NCBI GenBank assembly: GCA_903900705.1
Contig: CAIUOG010000117.1
Coordinates: forward strand, 1-62,133
Length of the DNA: 62,133 nt
From: an uncultured Acidobacteriia bacterium
Lineage (GTDB): Bacteria > Acidobacteriota > Terriglobia > Bryobacterales > Bryobacteraceae
Direction of reading: 5' to 3'
In this document: positions 43,300-52,179 of the stretch, one piece after another
How the letters are laid out: every line of letters begins with the position of its first letter
Position numbering within the stretch: position 1 is the stretch's first letter
The notes under the pieces: generated by a model
What the model saw: only the letters and a program-made list of their open reading frames with translations
Told to the model about the DNA's origin: nothing
Database searches by the model: none
Program-made: the position numbers and the translations under genes

Positions 43300-43983
43300 T
43301 TACGCGCCGGGCAGAAGATCGGGGCGAAGTCGTTTGGTTTTTTCGATGGCGGACTGCTTGCGCCATTTGCGGATTTCCGCGTGGTTACCGCCCAGCAGGA
43401 CGTCGGGCGCTTTCCAGCCGCGAAAGTCGGCGGGGCGCGTCCATTGGGGACAGTCGAGAATGCCGTCTTCAAAGGATTCGTTGAGAGCGGAATCCTGGTT
43501 GCCGAGCACGCCGGGCAGAAGGCGGGCCACGGCATCGATCACCACGGCCGCGGCCAGTTCGCCGCCGCTGAGGACGTAGTCGCCGATCGAAATCTCGTCA
43601 TCGGCCAGATGTTCGGCCACGCGTTCATCGACGCCTTCATAGCGGCCGCAGATGAAGAGCAGTTCGTCGTAAGCGATGTACTCGCGCGCCACCTGCTGAG
43701 TGAATTTTCGCCCCTGAGCGGAAAGCAAAATCACTTTCTGTTGCGGCGTGCGTTCGGGCCAGATGGTTTCCACCGCGTCGAAGATGGGTTCCGGCTTGAG
43801 CAGCATGCCTTCGCCGCCGCCGAAAGGCCGGTCATCCACAGTGCGGTGCAGGTCGTGCGTCCAGTTCCGGAGGTCGTGAATCTGGATATCGAGCGAGCCA
43901 TATTGCGCGGCGCGCGCGACCACCCCATAACGAAACGGGCCATCAAAGAAGTCCGGAAAGATGGTGAGCAGGTGGAACTTCAT
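43300..43983 (-). CDS. trmD: tRNA (guanine-N1)-methyltransferase TrmD
   Basis: 227 aa. SPOUT-family enzyme that methylates G37 in tRNAs with CCN, CGG or CUN anticodon sites. Knot motifs: FICGRYEGVDERVAEH and EISIGDYVLSGGELAAAVVIDAVARLLPGVLG. The catalytic-site segment GGGEGMLLKPEP is present. Last gene of the ffh-rpsP-khpA-rimM-trmD set. Confidence 0.96.
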   Translation of the reverse strand: MKFHLLTIFPDFFDGPFRYGVVARAAQYGSLDIQIHDLRNWTHDLHRTVDDRPFGGGEGMLLKPEPIFDAVETIWPERTPQQKVILLSAQGRKFTQQVAREYIAYDELLFICGRYEGVDERVAEHLADDEISIGDYVLSGGELAAAVVIDAVARLLPGVLGNQDSALNESFEDGILDCPQWTRPADFRGWKAPDVLLGGNHAEIRKWRKQSAIEKTKRLRPDLLPGA

Positions 43984-44010
43984 TACGCGTTCGGATTTAC
44001 GAGTTCGGGT

Positions 44011-44538
44011 TTACGAGTTTAGTGTTTCGAGGCCTTCGGGCAGATCCACCAGGATGGCCTGCCGGTCCATGAGAACCTCGGTGCAGATGGCTTTGACGAA
44101 GGGCACCAGCAGTCTGCCGCAGTCGATTTCGAGCAGCGCCGGGCCGCCGAACTCTTCCCAGCCGGTGACTGTGCCGATCACGCGGTCCGTGGCGCGGTCC
44201 CGCATTTCGAACCCGAGCAGATCGGAGTGAAAGTATTCGCCCGGCTCCAGTTGCACGCGATCCTCTTTGGGGACGCGCACGTCGGCGCCGCGCAGTTTTT
44301 CCGCGTCGTTAATGGAATCGATGCCGGCGAACTTGAAGATCAGGGTGCCAGCGTGATCCCAGATCTCTTCGACTTCAAAGGTCTGATCGTGCAGACCGGC
44401 GTCGCCGCCGGAAAGGATGACGCTGGTGAGGGAGGCAAACCGTTCCGGTCTGCTCGAGAGAGAAGCGGCCGTCAACTCGCCTTTGTTGCCGCGAGGACGG
44501 CCGAGTACCGCAACAGTGACCTGTGACGGGTTATTCAA
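44011..44538 (-). CDS. rimM: Ribosome maturation factor RimM
   Basis: 175 aa. Assists 30S head assembly by binding S19. N-terminal RimM domain ([26 protein letters not shown]) and PRC-barrel C-terminal domain ([38 protein letters not shown]). It overlaps khpA by 8 bp and lies 27 bp before trmD. Confidence 0.94.
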   Translation of the reverse strand: MNNPSQVTVAVLGRPRGNKGELTAASLSSRPERFASLTSVILSGGDAGLHDQTFEVEEIWDHAGTLIFKFAGIDSINDAEKLRGADVRVPKEDRVQLEPGEYFHSDLLGFEMRDRATDRVIGTVTGWEEFGGPALLEIDCGRLLVPFVKAICTEVLMDRQAILVDLPEGLETLNS

Positions 44539-44761
44539 GAATTTCCAGCGAAAACCGGCGATTGGCCTTGAGTCCGGCCGCGCCCAGAATGGTGCGGATG
44601 GAACGCGCGGTCCGCCCCTGCTTACCGATCACTTTACCCAGATCTCCGGATGCGACCTTCAGCTCCAGAACGGTATTCTGGTCGCCTTCGGTACTTTTCA
44701 CAGCCACGTCGTCCGGGTTGTCGACCAGAGCTTTGGCGATGTCTTCAATCAGTGTTTTCAT
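44531..44761 (-). CDS. khpA: KH-domain RNA-binding protein KhpA
   Basis: 76 aa. Single type II KH domain with the GxxG loop in [25 protein letters not shown]. Small RNA-binding protein often encoded between rpsP and rimM; implicated in RNA stability and cell division. Its usual partner KhpB (Jag) is not in the window. Confidence 0.93.
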   Translation of the reverse strand: MKTLIEDIAKALVDNPDDVAVKSTEGDQNTVLELKVASGDLGKVIGKQGRTARSIRTILGAAGLKANRRFSLEILE

Positions 44762-44824
44762 CGACTTCCCTTGTGTTGGACCCGGCGCAATGCGGATACG
44801 CCGGGGACGGCACGCAGCGTTGGA

Positions 44825-45076
44825 TTACGCGGCTGCGACGGGAGCCGGATTCTTCTTCACCAGTTTGGCGACCGTGTCCGACATCTGAGCGCCGCACTTC
44901 GTCCAGTGCTCAATCCGGTCATGTTCGAGCTTCACAATCGCGGGCTCGGTCAGCGGGTTGAAATGGCCCACAACTTCCAGATTGCGGCTGTCACGCGCGC
45001 GTTCCTTCTCAATCACCACGATGCGGTAAAACGGCTTCTTTTTGGCGCCGAAACGCGCCAGTCTGATCATCAGCAT
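44825..45076 (-). CDS. rpsP: 30S ribosomal protein S16
   Basis: 83 aa. Starts MLMIRLARFGAKKKPFYRIVVIEKERARDSRNLEVVGHFNP, a near-diagnostic S16 N-terminus, with the ending IEHWTKCGAQMSDTVAKLVKK. Transcribed after ffh with 43 bp between. Confidence 0.97.
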   Translation of the reverse strand: MLMIRLARFGAKKKPFYRIVVIEKERARDSRNLEVVGHFNPLTEPAIVKLEHDRIEHWTKCGAQMSDTVAKLVKKNPAPVAAA

Positions 45077-45119
45077 TGAATCTTTTTCTTTCCTTCTAAC
45101 CTAAAAACTTCTGAACTGT

Positions 45120-46511
45120 TTAGAATCCCGGCAATCCAAGTTTACCCAATCCACCCTTGGCGAGCTTTCCCATCTTCTTGCTGAGGAAGCTGTTCCCACC
45201 CATTCCGCCCATCAGGCCACCGGATAAACTCTTCATCATTTTGCGCGCCTGCGTGTATTGCTTCAGCAGGTCGTTCACTTTTTCGACCGACGTGCCGCTG
45301 CCGCGCGCGATGCGCCGCCTGCGGCTGCCGTTGATGATCATGTGGTTGGCGCGCTCTTTGGGCGTCATCGAATCGATGATGGCCACAATGCGCGTCAACT
45401 CCTTCTCATCGGGCTGCATGTTCTGCAGATCCTTCATCATGCCGACCTTCGGCATCATTTTCAGGATCGACTCGAGCGACCCCAGTTTGCGGAGCGCCTT
45501 CAGCTGATCGCGGAAATCCTCGAGCGTGAACTCGTTGTCGATCAGCTTCCGCTGCATCTCCTCCTGCTGCTTCGAGTCAAAGGCTTCCTGCGCCTTTTCG
45601 ACGAAGCTGACAATGTCGCCCATCCCGAGGATGCGCGACGCCGCACGGTCGGGATGGAACGGCTCGAATGCGTCCGATTTTTCCCCGATACCAACGAACT
45701 TGAGTGGCTGTCCGGTGACGTGGCGGATGGAAAGCGCCGCGCCACCGCGCGCATCGCCATCCATCTTCGTCAGGATCACGCCGGTGATGCCTAATTGCTT
45801 GTGGAACTCGTCGGCCGATTTGACCGCGTCCTGCCCGGTCATGGCGTCGGCCACGAACAGAATTTCGACCGGATTCAGCAGGGACTTCAGCTGCTTCAGC
45901 TCGTCCATCAGCTGGTCGTCCAGGTGCAGACGACCGGCGGTATCCACGAGCAGCACGTCCCGACCGTTGTTGACGGCTTCGCGCCGCGCCGAACGAGCCA
46001 GATCGATGACGGCGGTTTCTTCCGGAGCGCCTTCGTAAATGGGAAGCTTGTTGTCCCGGGCGATAATCGCCAGCTGTTTCCTCGCCGCCGGGCGGTAGAT
46101 ATCGACGGAAACGAGCTGGGGACGGTGGCCGTTTTTGGTGAGCCAGCGCGCCAGTTTACCCGTGGAAGTGGTCTTACCGGAACCCTGCAGGCCGACGATC
46201 AGGAAGACGCTGGGAGGATCGTTCGCGAACCGGAGTTTGGACTCGTGGCTGCCGAGGATCTTGACCAGTTCCTCATTGATAATGCCGATAACCTGCTGAT
46301 AAGGCGAGAGCGACTGCAGAACTTCCGCGCCCATCGCGCGGGTCTTGACTGCCTCAATCAGCTGCTTAACGACTTTGAAATTGACGTCCGCTTCGAGCAG
46401 GGCCACGCGCACTTCACGCAGCGCGGCGTCCATATTCTCGGCTGTGAGGCGGCCTTCGCCGCGCATGTTCTTGAAGACACGCTGCAGTTTGTCTGAGAGG
46501 TTATCGAACAT
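45120..46511 (-). CDS. ffh: Signal recognition particle protein Ffh (SRP54)
   Basis: 463 aa. N and G domains (1-300): P-loop VGLQGSGKTTSTGKLA, DTAGRLHLDDQLMDEL, and TKMDGDARGGAALS. The C-terminal M domain is methionine-rich (about 320-463) and binds 4.5S RNA (SRRRRIARGSGTSVEKVNDLLKQYTQARKMMKSL). Delivers ribosomes with nascent membrane proteins to FtsY. No 4.5S RNA gene was recognised here. Confidence 0.97.
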   Translation of the reverse strand: MFDNLSDKLQRVFKNMRGEGRLTAENMDAALREVRVALLEADVNFKVVKQLIEAVKTRAMGAEVLQSLSPYQQVIGIINEELVKILGSHESKLRFANDPPSVFLIVGLQGSGKTTSTGKLARWLTKNGHRPQLVSVDIYRPAARKQLAIIARDNKLPIYEGAPEETAVIDLARSARREAVNNGRDVLLVDTAGRLHLDDQLMDELKQLKSLLNPVEILFVADAMTGQDAVKSADEFHKQLGITGVILTKMDGDARGGAALSIRHVTGQPLKFVGIGEKSDAFEPFHPDRAASRILGMGDIVSFVEKAQEAFDSKQQEEMQRKLIDNEFTLEDFRDQLKALRKLGSLESILKMMPKVGMMKDLQNMQPDEKELTRIVAIIDSMTPKERANHMIINGSRRRRIARGSGTSVEKVNDLLKQYTQARKMMKSLSGGLMGGMGGNSFLSKKMGKLAKGGLGKLGLPGF

Positions 46512-46563
46512 GCTGGGGTTTCGGCGTCAATGCGGGGATTCTCAAACCATTGTAGCGAAACGG

Positions 46564-47160
46564 TTACGGGAGCGCAAAAGGGATGGCGTTCCCGCCGCGC
46601 CCGAGGAGGTGCCGCAGCATCTCGTCCCGCCCCTTTTTCAAATCGTGCCCTGCGCCTTGCACGGGAATGAGTTCGTGTGGGGCCGGAATCAGAGCGAGCG
46701 CCGCCCGCATCTCGTCCACAGTGCCGAATTCATCTTTGGTGCCGTGCACGAACAGGCAGGGCGTTCGCAAGCCGGGAAAATGGGCCGTCCGCAATTGCGC
46801 GGGTTTGCCGGGCGGATGCAGGGGATACGAAAACAGAATCAGGCCGTCCGCGAGGCCCGGTTCTTCGGCCAGCAGAATACTCGCCTGACGCCCGCCGTAG
46901 GAATGACCGCCGAGCAACACCGGGCCGTCCCCGAATTCCCGTATTCTCAGGACGGCTTCCTTCAGCCCCGCGCGATCCGCCGCCGCGCCCGCCGGGGAAG
47001 GCGGGCCGAAGGGGCGCTTTTGCCGGAACGGCAGGTTGTACCGGACCACCGTGAAGCCGGCGGACGTGAATGCCTCATCCACCGCGACCAGCAACGGGGC
47101 ATTCGCGTTCGCGCCCGCCCCGTGCGTGAGAACAAATCCGCCCTTGCGCTCCTGGCTCAT
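46564..47160 (-). CDS. Alpha/beta hydrolase (KANL3/Tex30-like family)
   Basis: 198 aa. Compact hydrolase: oxyanion region FVLTHGAGANANAP, nucleophile elbow LGGHSYGGRQAS, Asp in FVHGTKDEFGTV and His in GAGHDLKKGR. All three catalytic positions are present. The substrate is unknown; this family is usually annotated as an uncharacterised hydrolase. Divergent from the DUF2277 gene with 26 bp between start codons. Confidence 0.83.
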   Translation of the reverse strand: MSQERKGGFVLTHGAGANANAPLLVAVDEAFTSAGFTVVRYNLPFRQKRPFGPPSPAGAAADRAGLKEAVLRIREFGDGPVLLGGHSYGGRQASILLAEEPGLADGLILFSYPLHPPGKPAQLRTAHFPGLRTPCLFVHGTKDEFGTVDEMRAALALIPAPHELIPVQGAGHDLKKGRDEMLRHLLGRGGNAIPFALP

Positions 47161-47186
47161 GCAGATAGCATAATGGCAAGGTCACC

Positions 47187-47396
47187 ATGTGCCGCAGCAT
47201 CAAAGTTCTTCGCCGGCCTGAAGCGCCCGCCACCCCGGCGGAGGTGTCCGCCGCCGCCCTGCAGTTTGTCCGCAAGGTGAGTGGCTTCCGCGCGCCTTCC
47301 AAAGCCAATCAGGCCGCTTTCGATGCCGCCGTGCACGATATCGCCCGCACCACTGAACATCTTCTCCAGCATCTGCGCAAGGAAAAAACAATATGA
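47187..47396 (+). CDS. DUF2277 family protein (69 aa)
   Basis: Starts MCRSIKVLRRPEAPATPAEVSAAALQFVRKVSGFRAPSKANQAAF, matching the DUF2277 family, small proteins found in many soil bacteria. A conserved Cys at position 2 and Arg/Lys residues are its landmarks. Function unknown. Overlaps the dienelactone hydrolase start by 4 bp, so the two are co-translated. Confidence 0.85.
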   Translation: MCRSIKVLRRPEAPATPAEVSAAALQFVRKVSGFRAPSKANQAAFDAAVHDIARTTEHLLQHLRKEKTI

Positions 47397-48175
47397 CGAT
47401 TCTCGAAGAGAATATTGAAATCTCAACTCCCACCGGCCCCATGCGCTGCCTGCTCAGTCGCCCCGCCGCCGGGGGCCAGTATCCCGGACTGCTGCTGTTT
47501 TCCGAGATCTTCCAGATCACCGGCCCCATCCGCCGCTCGGCCAACATGCTGGCCGCCAACGGCTACGTCGTGGTGACGCCGGAGATCTATCACGAACTGG
47601 AACCCGCCGGCACGGTGCTGGCCTATGACCAGGCCGGGGCGGACGCCGGCAACGCGCACAAGATCGCGAAAGAGATTTCGGCCTATGATTCCGATGCCCG
47701 CGCCGCGCTCGACTATCTGAAAACGCGCTCCGAATGCACCGGACGGCTGGGCGTGATGGGCATTTGCATCGGCGGCCACCTGGCTTTCCGCGCCGCCATG
47801 AATCCGGATGTGCTGGCCACCACCTGCTTCTACGCGACCGACATCCACAAGGGCTCGCTCGGCAAGGGGATGCGGGATGGATCACTCGAACGCGCGGGCG
47901 ATATTCAGGGTGAACTGCTGCACATCTGGGGCCGTCAGGATCCGCATATCCCGCTCGAAGGGCGCGTGAAAATCCACGCGGCGCTGGAGGCGGCGGGCGT
48001 GAAGTTCCAGTGGCTGGAAGTGAACGGCCAGCATGCGTTTCTGCGCGATGAAGGGCCGCGTTATGACCCCGTGCTGGCGCGGCTCTGCCTCAATTTCGCG
48101 CTCGAACTCTTTCACCGGCGCCTGCATGGCGGCGACGCGACCAGCGGCGGCAGCGCCAATATCGGGAACCACTAG
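47393..48175 (+). CDS. Dienelactone hydrolase family protein
   Basis: 260 aa. Cys-type nucleophile in LGVMGICIGGHLAFRAA, the DLH pattern GxCxGG. Asp in LHIWGRQDPHIP and His in VNGQHAFLRDEGPRYDP. The family hydrolyses lactones such as dienelactone in aromatic breakdown, but many members act on other substrates. The C-terminal tail after residue 245 is short and Gly/Ser-rich. Confidence 0.88.
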   Translation: MTILEENIEISTPTGPMRCLLSRPAAGGQYPGLLLFSEIFQITGPIRRSANMLAANGYVVVTPEIYHELEPAGTVLAYDQAGADAGNAHKIAKEISAYDSDARAALDYLKTRSECTGRLGVMGICIGGHLAFRAAMNPDVLATTCFYATDIHKGSLGKGMRDGSLERAGDIQGELLHIWGRQDPHIPLEGRVKIHAALEAAGVKFQWLEVNGQHAFLRDEGPRYDPVLARLCLNFALELFHRRLHGGDATSGGSANIGNH

Positions 48176-48238
48176 CGCGCCCCGGCGGCGCGTGCCGGAA
48201 ACGGTGGTGGCCGCGGTCAAGGAATAAAACGCCGGGAA

Positions 48239-48997
48239 TCAGACCGTCTTGGTGGAGCCGCCGTCGGCATCGATCAGTGAGCCGTGCAGATACCGCCCGT
48301 GCGGCGAGAGTATAAACGCCACCAGCGCCGCGATATCCTCCGGCTCACCCACCTGCATGATCTTCTCTTCGCGGATGAAGATCCGCAGCGCCTCGTCGGT
48401 ATCCACACCGTGCGCCGCCGCCACCGCCGCGAGTCGCTTGTCAAAGCGCGCCGTTTTTACCGGGCCTGGATTGACGCAGTTTACCTGCACGCCGTCCGTA
48501 ATCCCCAGTTCCGCCAGTGCCTTGGTGAAAGACAGCAGTGCCGCATTCACGGAGCCGCCGATGGTGAACTGGGGGCCGGGCGTACGTCCGCCGGAACCCG
48601 AGATCATGACCACCGCGCCCTTCCGCGCCCGCAGATGCGGCCAGGCGGCGCGCGTCAGGCGGACGGCGCCGAACATCTTGAGCGCATAGCCATCCATCCA
48701 GTCTTCTTCGGTGAGCGTCTCAAAGTCGCCGCGCTTCGTCGCGCCGGCGTTATTGACCACAATATCGATCTGTCCGAACGCCTGCAGCGCTTCTTTCACC
48801 ACGTGCTGCCCGGCATCAGGAAGACGCAGGTCGTAGGCGACCACATGGCCGCCGTTCGTTTTCGCGGAAGCCTCGGCGAGCAGCTTTTCATCGCGTCCGC
48901 ACAGCACCAGGCTTGCCCCCTGGGACGCCAGTTTCACGGCGATGGCATGGCCGATGCCGCGGCTTGCGCCGGTGACAATTGCGACTCTTCCGTTCAT
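48239..48997 (-). CDS. SDR-family oxidoreductase lacking the YxxxK catalytic pair
   Basis: 252 aa. Rossmann fold with TGASRGIGHAIA, the NAG motif VNNAGATK and NCVNPGPVKTARF. In the catalytic region the SxxxxS start (MISGSGG) is present, but where Tyr-x-x-x-Lys is expected the sequence is IGGSVNAALLSFTKAL, so both Tyr and Lys are missing (Gly and Asn). It may be a non-classical SDR or a binding protein without dehydrogenase activity. Its stop region and the start of the next gene upstream overlap by 4 bp. Confidence 0.83.
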   Translation of the reverse strand: MNGRVAIVTGASRGIGHAIAVKLASQGASLVLCGRDEKLLAEASAKTNGGHVVAYDLRLPDAGQHVVKEALQAFGQIDIVVNNAGATKRGDFETLTEEDWMDGYALKMFGAVRLTRAAWPHLRARKGAVVMISGSGGRTPGPQFTIGGSVNAALLSFTKALAELGITDGVQVNCVNPGPVKTARFDKRLAAVAAAHGVDTDEALRIFIREEKIMQVGEPEDIAALVAFILSPHGRYLHGSLIDADGGSTKTV

Positions 48998-49557
48998 TCG
49001 AGAACCCCTTTCAATGCGGAACGGTCGGCCTCGGAGACTCCCGCGTGTTTCGCGATATCGTTGCGCGTTTTGAGCAGCCGGCGGTAGCGCGCGAAGTATT
49101 CCACCAGATCGCCGCCATAGCGGAAGTTGTACATGATGTCCGCGAACGCCGCGGTGTGCCGCAACCCGAGCGCATGCCCGGTTTCATGCACGCAGGTGAG
49201 ATAAACCATGGTCTCGCGCAGCAGCGGATCGCCGCCGGGTCGGCCCGTTTCGGGCAGCACGTAGATGATCGCGCCGGGCTTGCCATCCACCGTGATGGGC
49301 TGGGTCTCGCCATACAGGCTGCCCTGGCCGCCGGCCCAGCGGAGACGGATTTGCGCATGGGCTTCGGTGTCGCTCCGGGTGAACGTGAGCCCTCCGCCGG
49401 ATTCGCGCGCCCAGGCTTCGAAGGCCCACTTCGCCAGTTCCGGATCGCCGGGCAGACAGCCGGTCGCCTGCGCCGCGCGGTCCGTGCACGGGTCCACCCA
49501 ATACGTGTAATGCTGTGGCCCCGCCAGCATCAGCACAAGAATCAGAGTTGGCAACAT
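48994..49557 (-). CDS. Matrixin-like secreted zinc metalloprotease (metzincin)
   Basis: 187 aa. Signal peptide MLPTLILVLMLAG, then a small domain with the metzincin zinc motif HETGHALGLRHT (HExxHxxGxxH) and the Met-turn ADIMYNF. Two Cys (DPCTD and TGCLPG) flank the N-terminus. Typical of short archaemetzincin/matrixin-like enzymes. Cotranscribed with the SDR gene (ATGA overlap) and divergent from accC with 21 bp between starts. Confidence 0.87.
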   Translation of the reverse strand: MLPTLILVLMLAGPQHYTYWVDPCTDRAAQATGCLPGDPELAKWAFEAWARESGGGLTFTRSDTEAHAQIRLRWAGGQGSLYGETQPITVDGKPGAIIYVLPETGRPGGDPLLRETMVYLTCVHETGHALGLRHTAAFADIMYNFRYGGDLVEYFARYRRLLKTRNDIAKHAGVSEADRSALKGVLE

Positions 49558-49578
49558 CACTGCGGATATTCTACGAGA

Positions 49579-51015
49579 ATGTTCCGCAAGATTCTGATCG
49601 CCAATCGCGGGGAGATCGCACTGCGCGTGATCCGGACGCTTCGTGAGATGGGCATCCGCTCGGTCGCCGTCTATTCCGATACGGACCGTGCGGCGCTGCA
49701 TGTCCGCAAAGCCGATGAGGCGGTGCGCATCGAGAGCTACCTCGGCATCGAAGCGATTGTAGCCGCCGCCCGCCTGCACGAAGTGGATGCCATTCACCCG
49801 GGCTATGGCTTCCTGAGTGAAAACGCCCGTTTCGCCCAGGCCTGTGAGGACGCCGGGTTCGTCTTCATCGGCCCCTCGCCACGCTCCATTCAGCTGATGG
49901 GTTCGAAGACCGAGGCCCGGCGCGTGGCGGCCGAAGGGGGCGCGCCGATTGTTCCGGATGGCGATCAGGCCGGCTTCCCGGTGATGCTCAAAGCGGTCGC
50001 CGGCGGGGGCGGCAAGGGCATGCGCCGCGTGGACCGCGCGGAGGATCTGGCATCGGCCCGCGAAGCCGCTTCGAGCGAGGCCCTGCGCGCGTTTGGCGAT
50101 GGCCGGATTTACGTCGAAAAGCTGATTGAGAACGCTCGTCACATTGAAATTCAGATTTTTGGCGATCAGCACGGCAATATGGTGCATCTGGGGGAACGCG
50201 AGTGCTCCGTGCAGCGGCGACATCAGAAGGTAATTGAGGAATCGCCCTCGCCGCTGGTGGCCCGTATGCCGGAGCTGCGGCAGCGCATGGGCGAAGCCGC
50301 CATCAAAGCGGCCCGCGCGGCTGGATATTACAACGCCGGCACCGTGGAATTTCTGGCCGATAACGACGGTAATTTCTATTTTCTGGAAATGAACACGCGG
50401 CTCCAGGTGGAGCACCCGGTGACGGAACTGGTGACCGGGCTGGATCTGGTGCGTCTGCAGATTGAAGTCGCGAATGGCGCCGTTCTGCCGTTTGCGCAGG
50501 AAGAGGTCAGTCTGCGGGGTGCGGCCATCGAGTGCCGCATTTACGCGGAAGATCCGGCCAACAATTTTTTTCCGTCACCCGGGAAAATTCTGCAACTGGC
50601 CGAGCCTTCCGGACCGGGCGTGCGCGTCGATTCGGGCATCTATCCGGGCTGGGTGGTGCCCATCGATTATGACCCGATGCTCTCCAAGCTGATCGTGTGG
50701 GCCGATACCCGCGAGCACGCCATTGAACGCATGCTGCGCGCGCTGGGCGAGTACCATGTAGGCGGCATCCGGTCGAACATCCCGCTTTTCCAGACGATTC
50801 TGAATGACCCCGCGTTCCGCCGGGGCGAACTGCACACCGGGTATCTGGACGCGCTGCTCAAATCCGGGTTGTCCTTCACCCGCCCCGCGCCGCCCGAATA
50901 TGAAGCTGTGGCGAATGTGATCGCCCGCCAGCGGACGAAGCCGGCGGAAGCGCAGGCGGCCACCCCTGTGGCGTCGAACTGGCTGGCGACCGGAAGAAGG
51001 GAATTCCTGCGATGA
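49579..51015 (+). CDS. accC: Biotin carboxylase subunit (AccC-like)
   Basis: 478 aa. ATP-grasp enzyme that carboxylates biotin. Motifs: MFRKILIANRGEIALRVIRTLREMGI, GYGFLSENARFAQ, MLKAVAGGGGKGMRRV, ERECSVQRRHQKVIEE and EMNTRLQVEHPVTELVTGLDLV, with ligands complete. The C-terminal extension of about 25 residues is of low complexity. It overlaps the biotin carrier by 4 bp. No carboxyltransferase lies in the window, so whether it belongs to acetyl-, propionyl- or another CoA carboxylase cannot be told. Confidence 0.92.
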   Translation: MFRKILIANRGEIALRVIRTLREMGIRSVAVYSDTDRAALHVRKADEAVRIESYLGIEAIVAAARLHEVDAIHPGYGFLSENARFAQACEDAGFVFIGPSPRSIQLMGSKTEARRVAAEGGAPIVPDGDQAGFPVMLKAVAGGGGKGMRRVDRAEDLASAREAASSEALRAFGDGRIYVEKLIENARHIEIQIFGDQHGNMVHLGERECSVQRRHQKVIEESPSPLVARMPELRQRMGEAAIKAARAAGYYNAGTVEFLADNDGNFYFLEMNTRLQVEHPVTELVTGLDLVRLQIEVANGAVLPFAQEEVSLRGAAIECRIYAEDPANNFFPSPGKILQLAEPSGPGVRVDSGIYPGWVVPIDYDPMLSKLIVWADTREHAIERMLRALGEYHVGGIRSNIPLFQTILNDPAFRRGELHTGYLDALLKSGLSFTRPAPPEYEAVANVIARQRTKPAEAQAATPVASNWLATGRREFLR

Positions 51016-51395
51016 ACATCGTCGAGACCGAACCGGGTGTTTACTCAGTGATTGAAAACGGGGTTTCGTATGAGGTGCGGGCCACCGGCAGCCAGGTGAC
51101 GGTCAACGGCTTCGCTTTCGAGATCACGCTCGAAGATCCCCGCCAGTGGAAGCGGTCCGGCGGGGCGGCGGGCGGGCAGGGGCGCGTCAGCATTGTCGCT
51201 CCGATGCCCGGCAAGGTGGTGCGCGTGCTGGTTGCGGCGGGCGATGAAGTTGTGGCGGGGCAGGGAATTGTGGTGGTGGAGGCAATGAAGATGCAGAATG
51301 AGCTGAAATCCCCGCGCGATGGCCGCGTCACCGTGTTGCAGGCGAAAGAGAATGACAGTGTGACCGCCGGTACGGTACTCGCGGTGATTGAGTAA
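51012..51395 (+). CDS. Biotin carboxyl carrier protein
   Basis: 127 aa. C-terminal biotinyl domain with the biotin lysine in VVVEAMKMQNEL and the flanking IVAPMPGKVVRVLVAAGDEV and LQAKENDSVTAGTVLAVIE. Short N-terminal beta segment of the acyl-CoA carboxylase type. Its length and layout fit the separate BCCP-like subunit of a propionyl/acetyl-CoA carboxylase. Confidence 0.92.
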   Translation: MNIVETEPGVYSVIENGVSYEVRATGSQVTVNGFAFEITLEDPRQWKRSGGAAGGQGRVSIVAPMPGKVVRVLVAAGDEVVAGQGIVVVEAMKMQNELKSPRDGRVTVLQAKENDSVTAGTVLAVIE

Positions 51396-51414
51396 ACGTG
51401 ATAATGGAAAAGTG

Positions 51415-52176
51415 ATGGCCACAGCAGTTTGCCCGGAGTGCTTTGGCACGGGCTGGAAGATCGTGGAGAAGGAAGAACTGTCCGGCGCGGTGCGCTGCGG
51501 TTGTGTGGCAGCGGAGCGCGCGGGCCGCGTGATGGAAAACGCGGACATTCCGCCTCTTTACGCAAACGCCTCATTCGACAACTTCCTGCTGCCTCGCGAT
51601 AACCCCATCGCTTATCGTGAACTCACCGAAGTCTTTCTTGCCGTGCGTGGCTATGCCCGCGATTTTCCGAACACCAAAAAGCCGGGACTGCTGCTGATGG
51701 GCGACCCCGGCACAGGCAAAACGCATCTGGCCGTAGCGGCACTGCGCGCCATTCTGGCCAAAGGTTTCGAAGGTCTTTTCTTCGATTACCAGAATCTGCT
51801 GGACCGCATTCGTTCCGGCTATGACGAATCCTCGAATTCGAGCGATAAGGAAGCCTACCGCGTCGCCATGGATAAGGAGATTCTGATGCTGGACGACCTG
51901 GGCGCGCACCGCGTGACCGACTGGGTGGAAGACACCGTCACGTCGATCATCACCTACCGCTGCAATAACCGGAAGCCGCTGATTGCGACCACCAACCTGA
52001 TTGACGCCGATGCCGGTTATTCCACCTATGAGAAGGCCGGTTCGGGAAAAGTGGACCATCGCACGACTCTGGCGGAACGCATTGGTCCGCGCGCGCGTTC
52101 TCGTATCTTCGAGATGTGCCGCGTAATCAAGATGCCGCTCATTGAAGACTACCGAATCCGGAAACAGGGAGCGTAG
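51415..52176 (+). CDS. DnaC/IstB-like AAA+ ATPase
   Basis: 253 aa from ATG 51415. N-terminal zinc-finger-like CPECFGTGWK...CGCVAAERAG, then AAA+ with Walker A LMGDPGTGKTHLAVAA, Walker B ILMLDDLGAHR and sensor region LIATTNL, and an arginine-finger candidate in ERIGPRARSRIFEM. Related to the helicase loader DnaC and the IS21 IstB protein. No transposase or replication gene adjoins; a role as replicative helicase loader is most likely. A frame extension to TTG 51388 is possible. Confidence 0.83.
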   Translation: MATAVCPECFGTGWKIVEKEELSGAVRCGCVAAERAGRVMENADIPPLYANASFDNFLLPRDNPIAYRELTEVFLAVRGYARDFPNTKKPGLLLMGDPGTGKTHLAVAALRAILAKGFEGLFFDYQNLLDRIRSGYDESSNSSDKEAYRVAMDKEILMLDDLGAHRVTDWVEDTVTSIITYRCNNRKPLIATTNLIDADAGYSTYEKAGSGKVDHRTTLAERIGPRARSRIFEMCRVIKMPLIEDYRIRKQGA

Positions 52177-52179
52177 GAA

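Noticed and set aside
51415-52176. IstB of an IS21 element
   Set aside because: No IstA transposase or terminal repeats nearby, and an N-terminal zinc-finger-like part fits a DnaC-like loader; kept as DnaC/IstB-like only.
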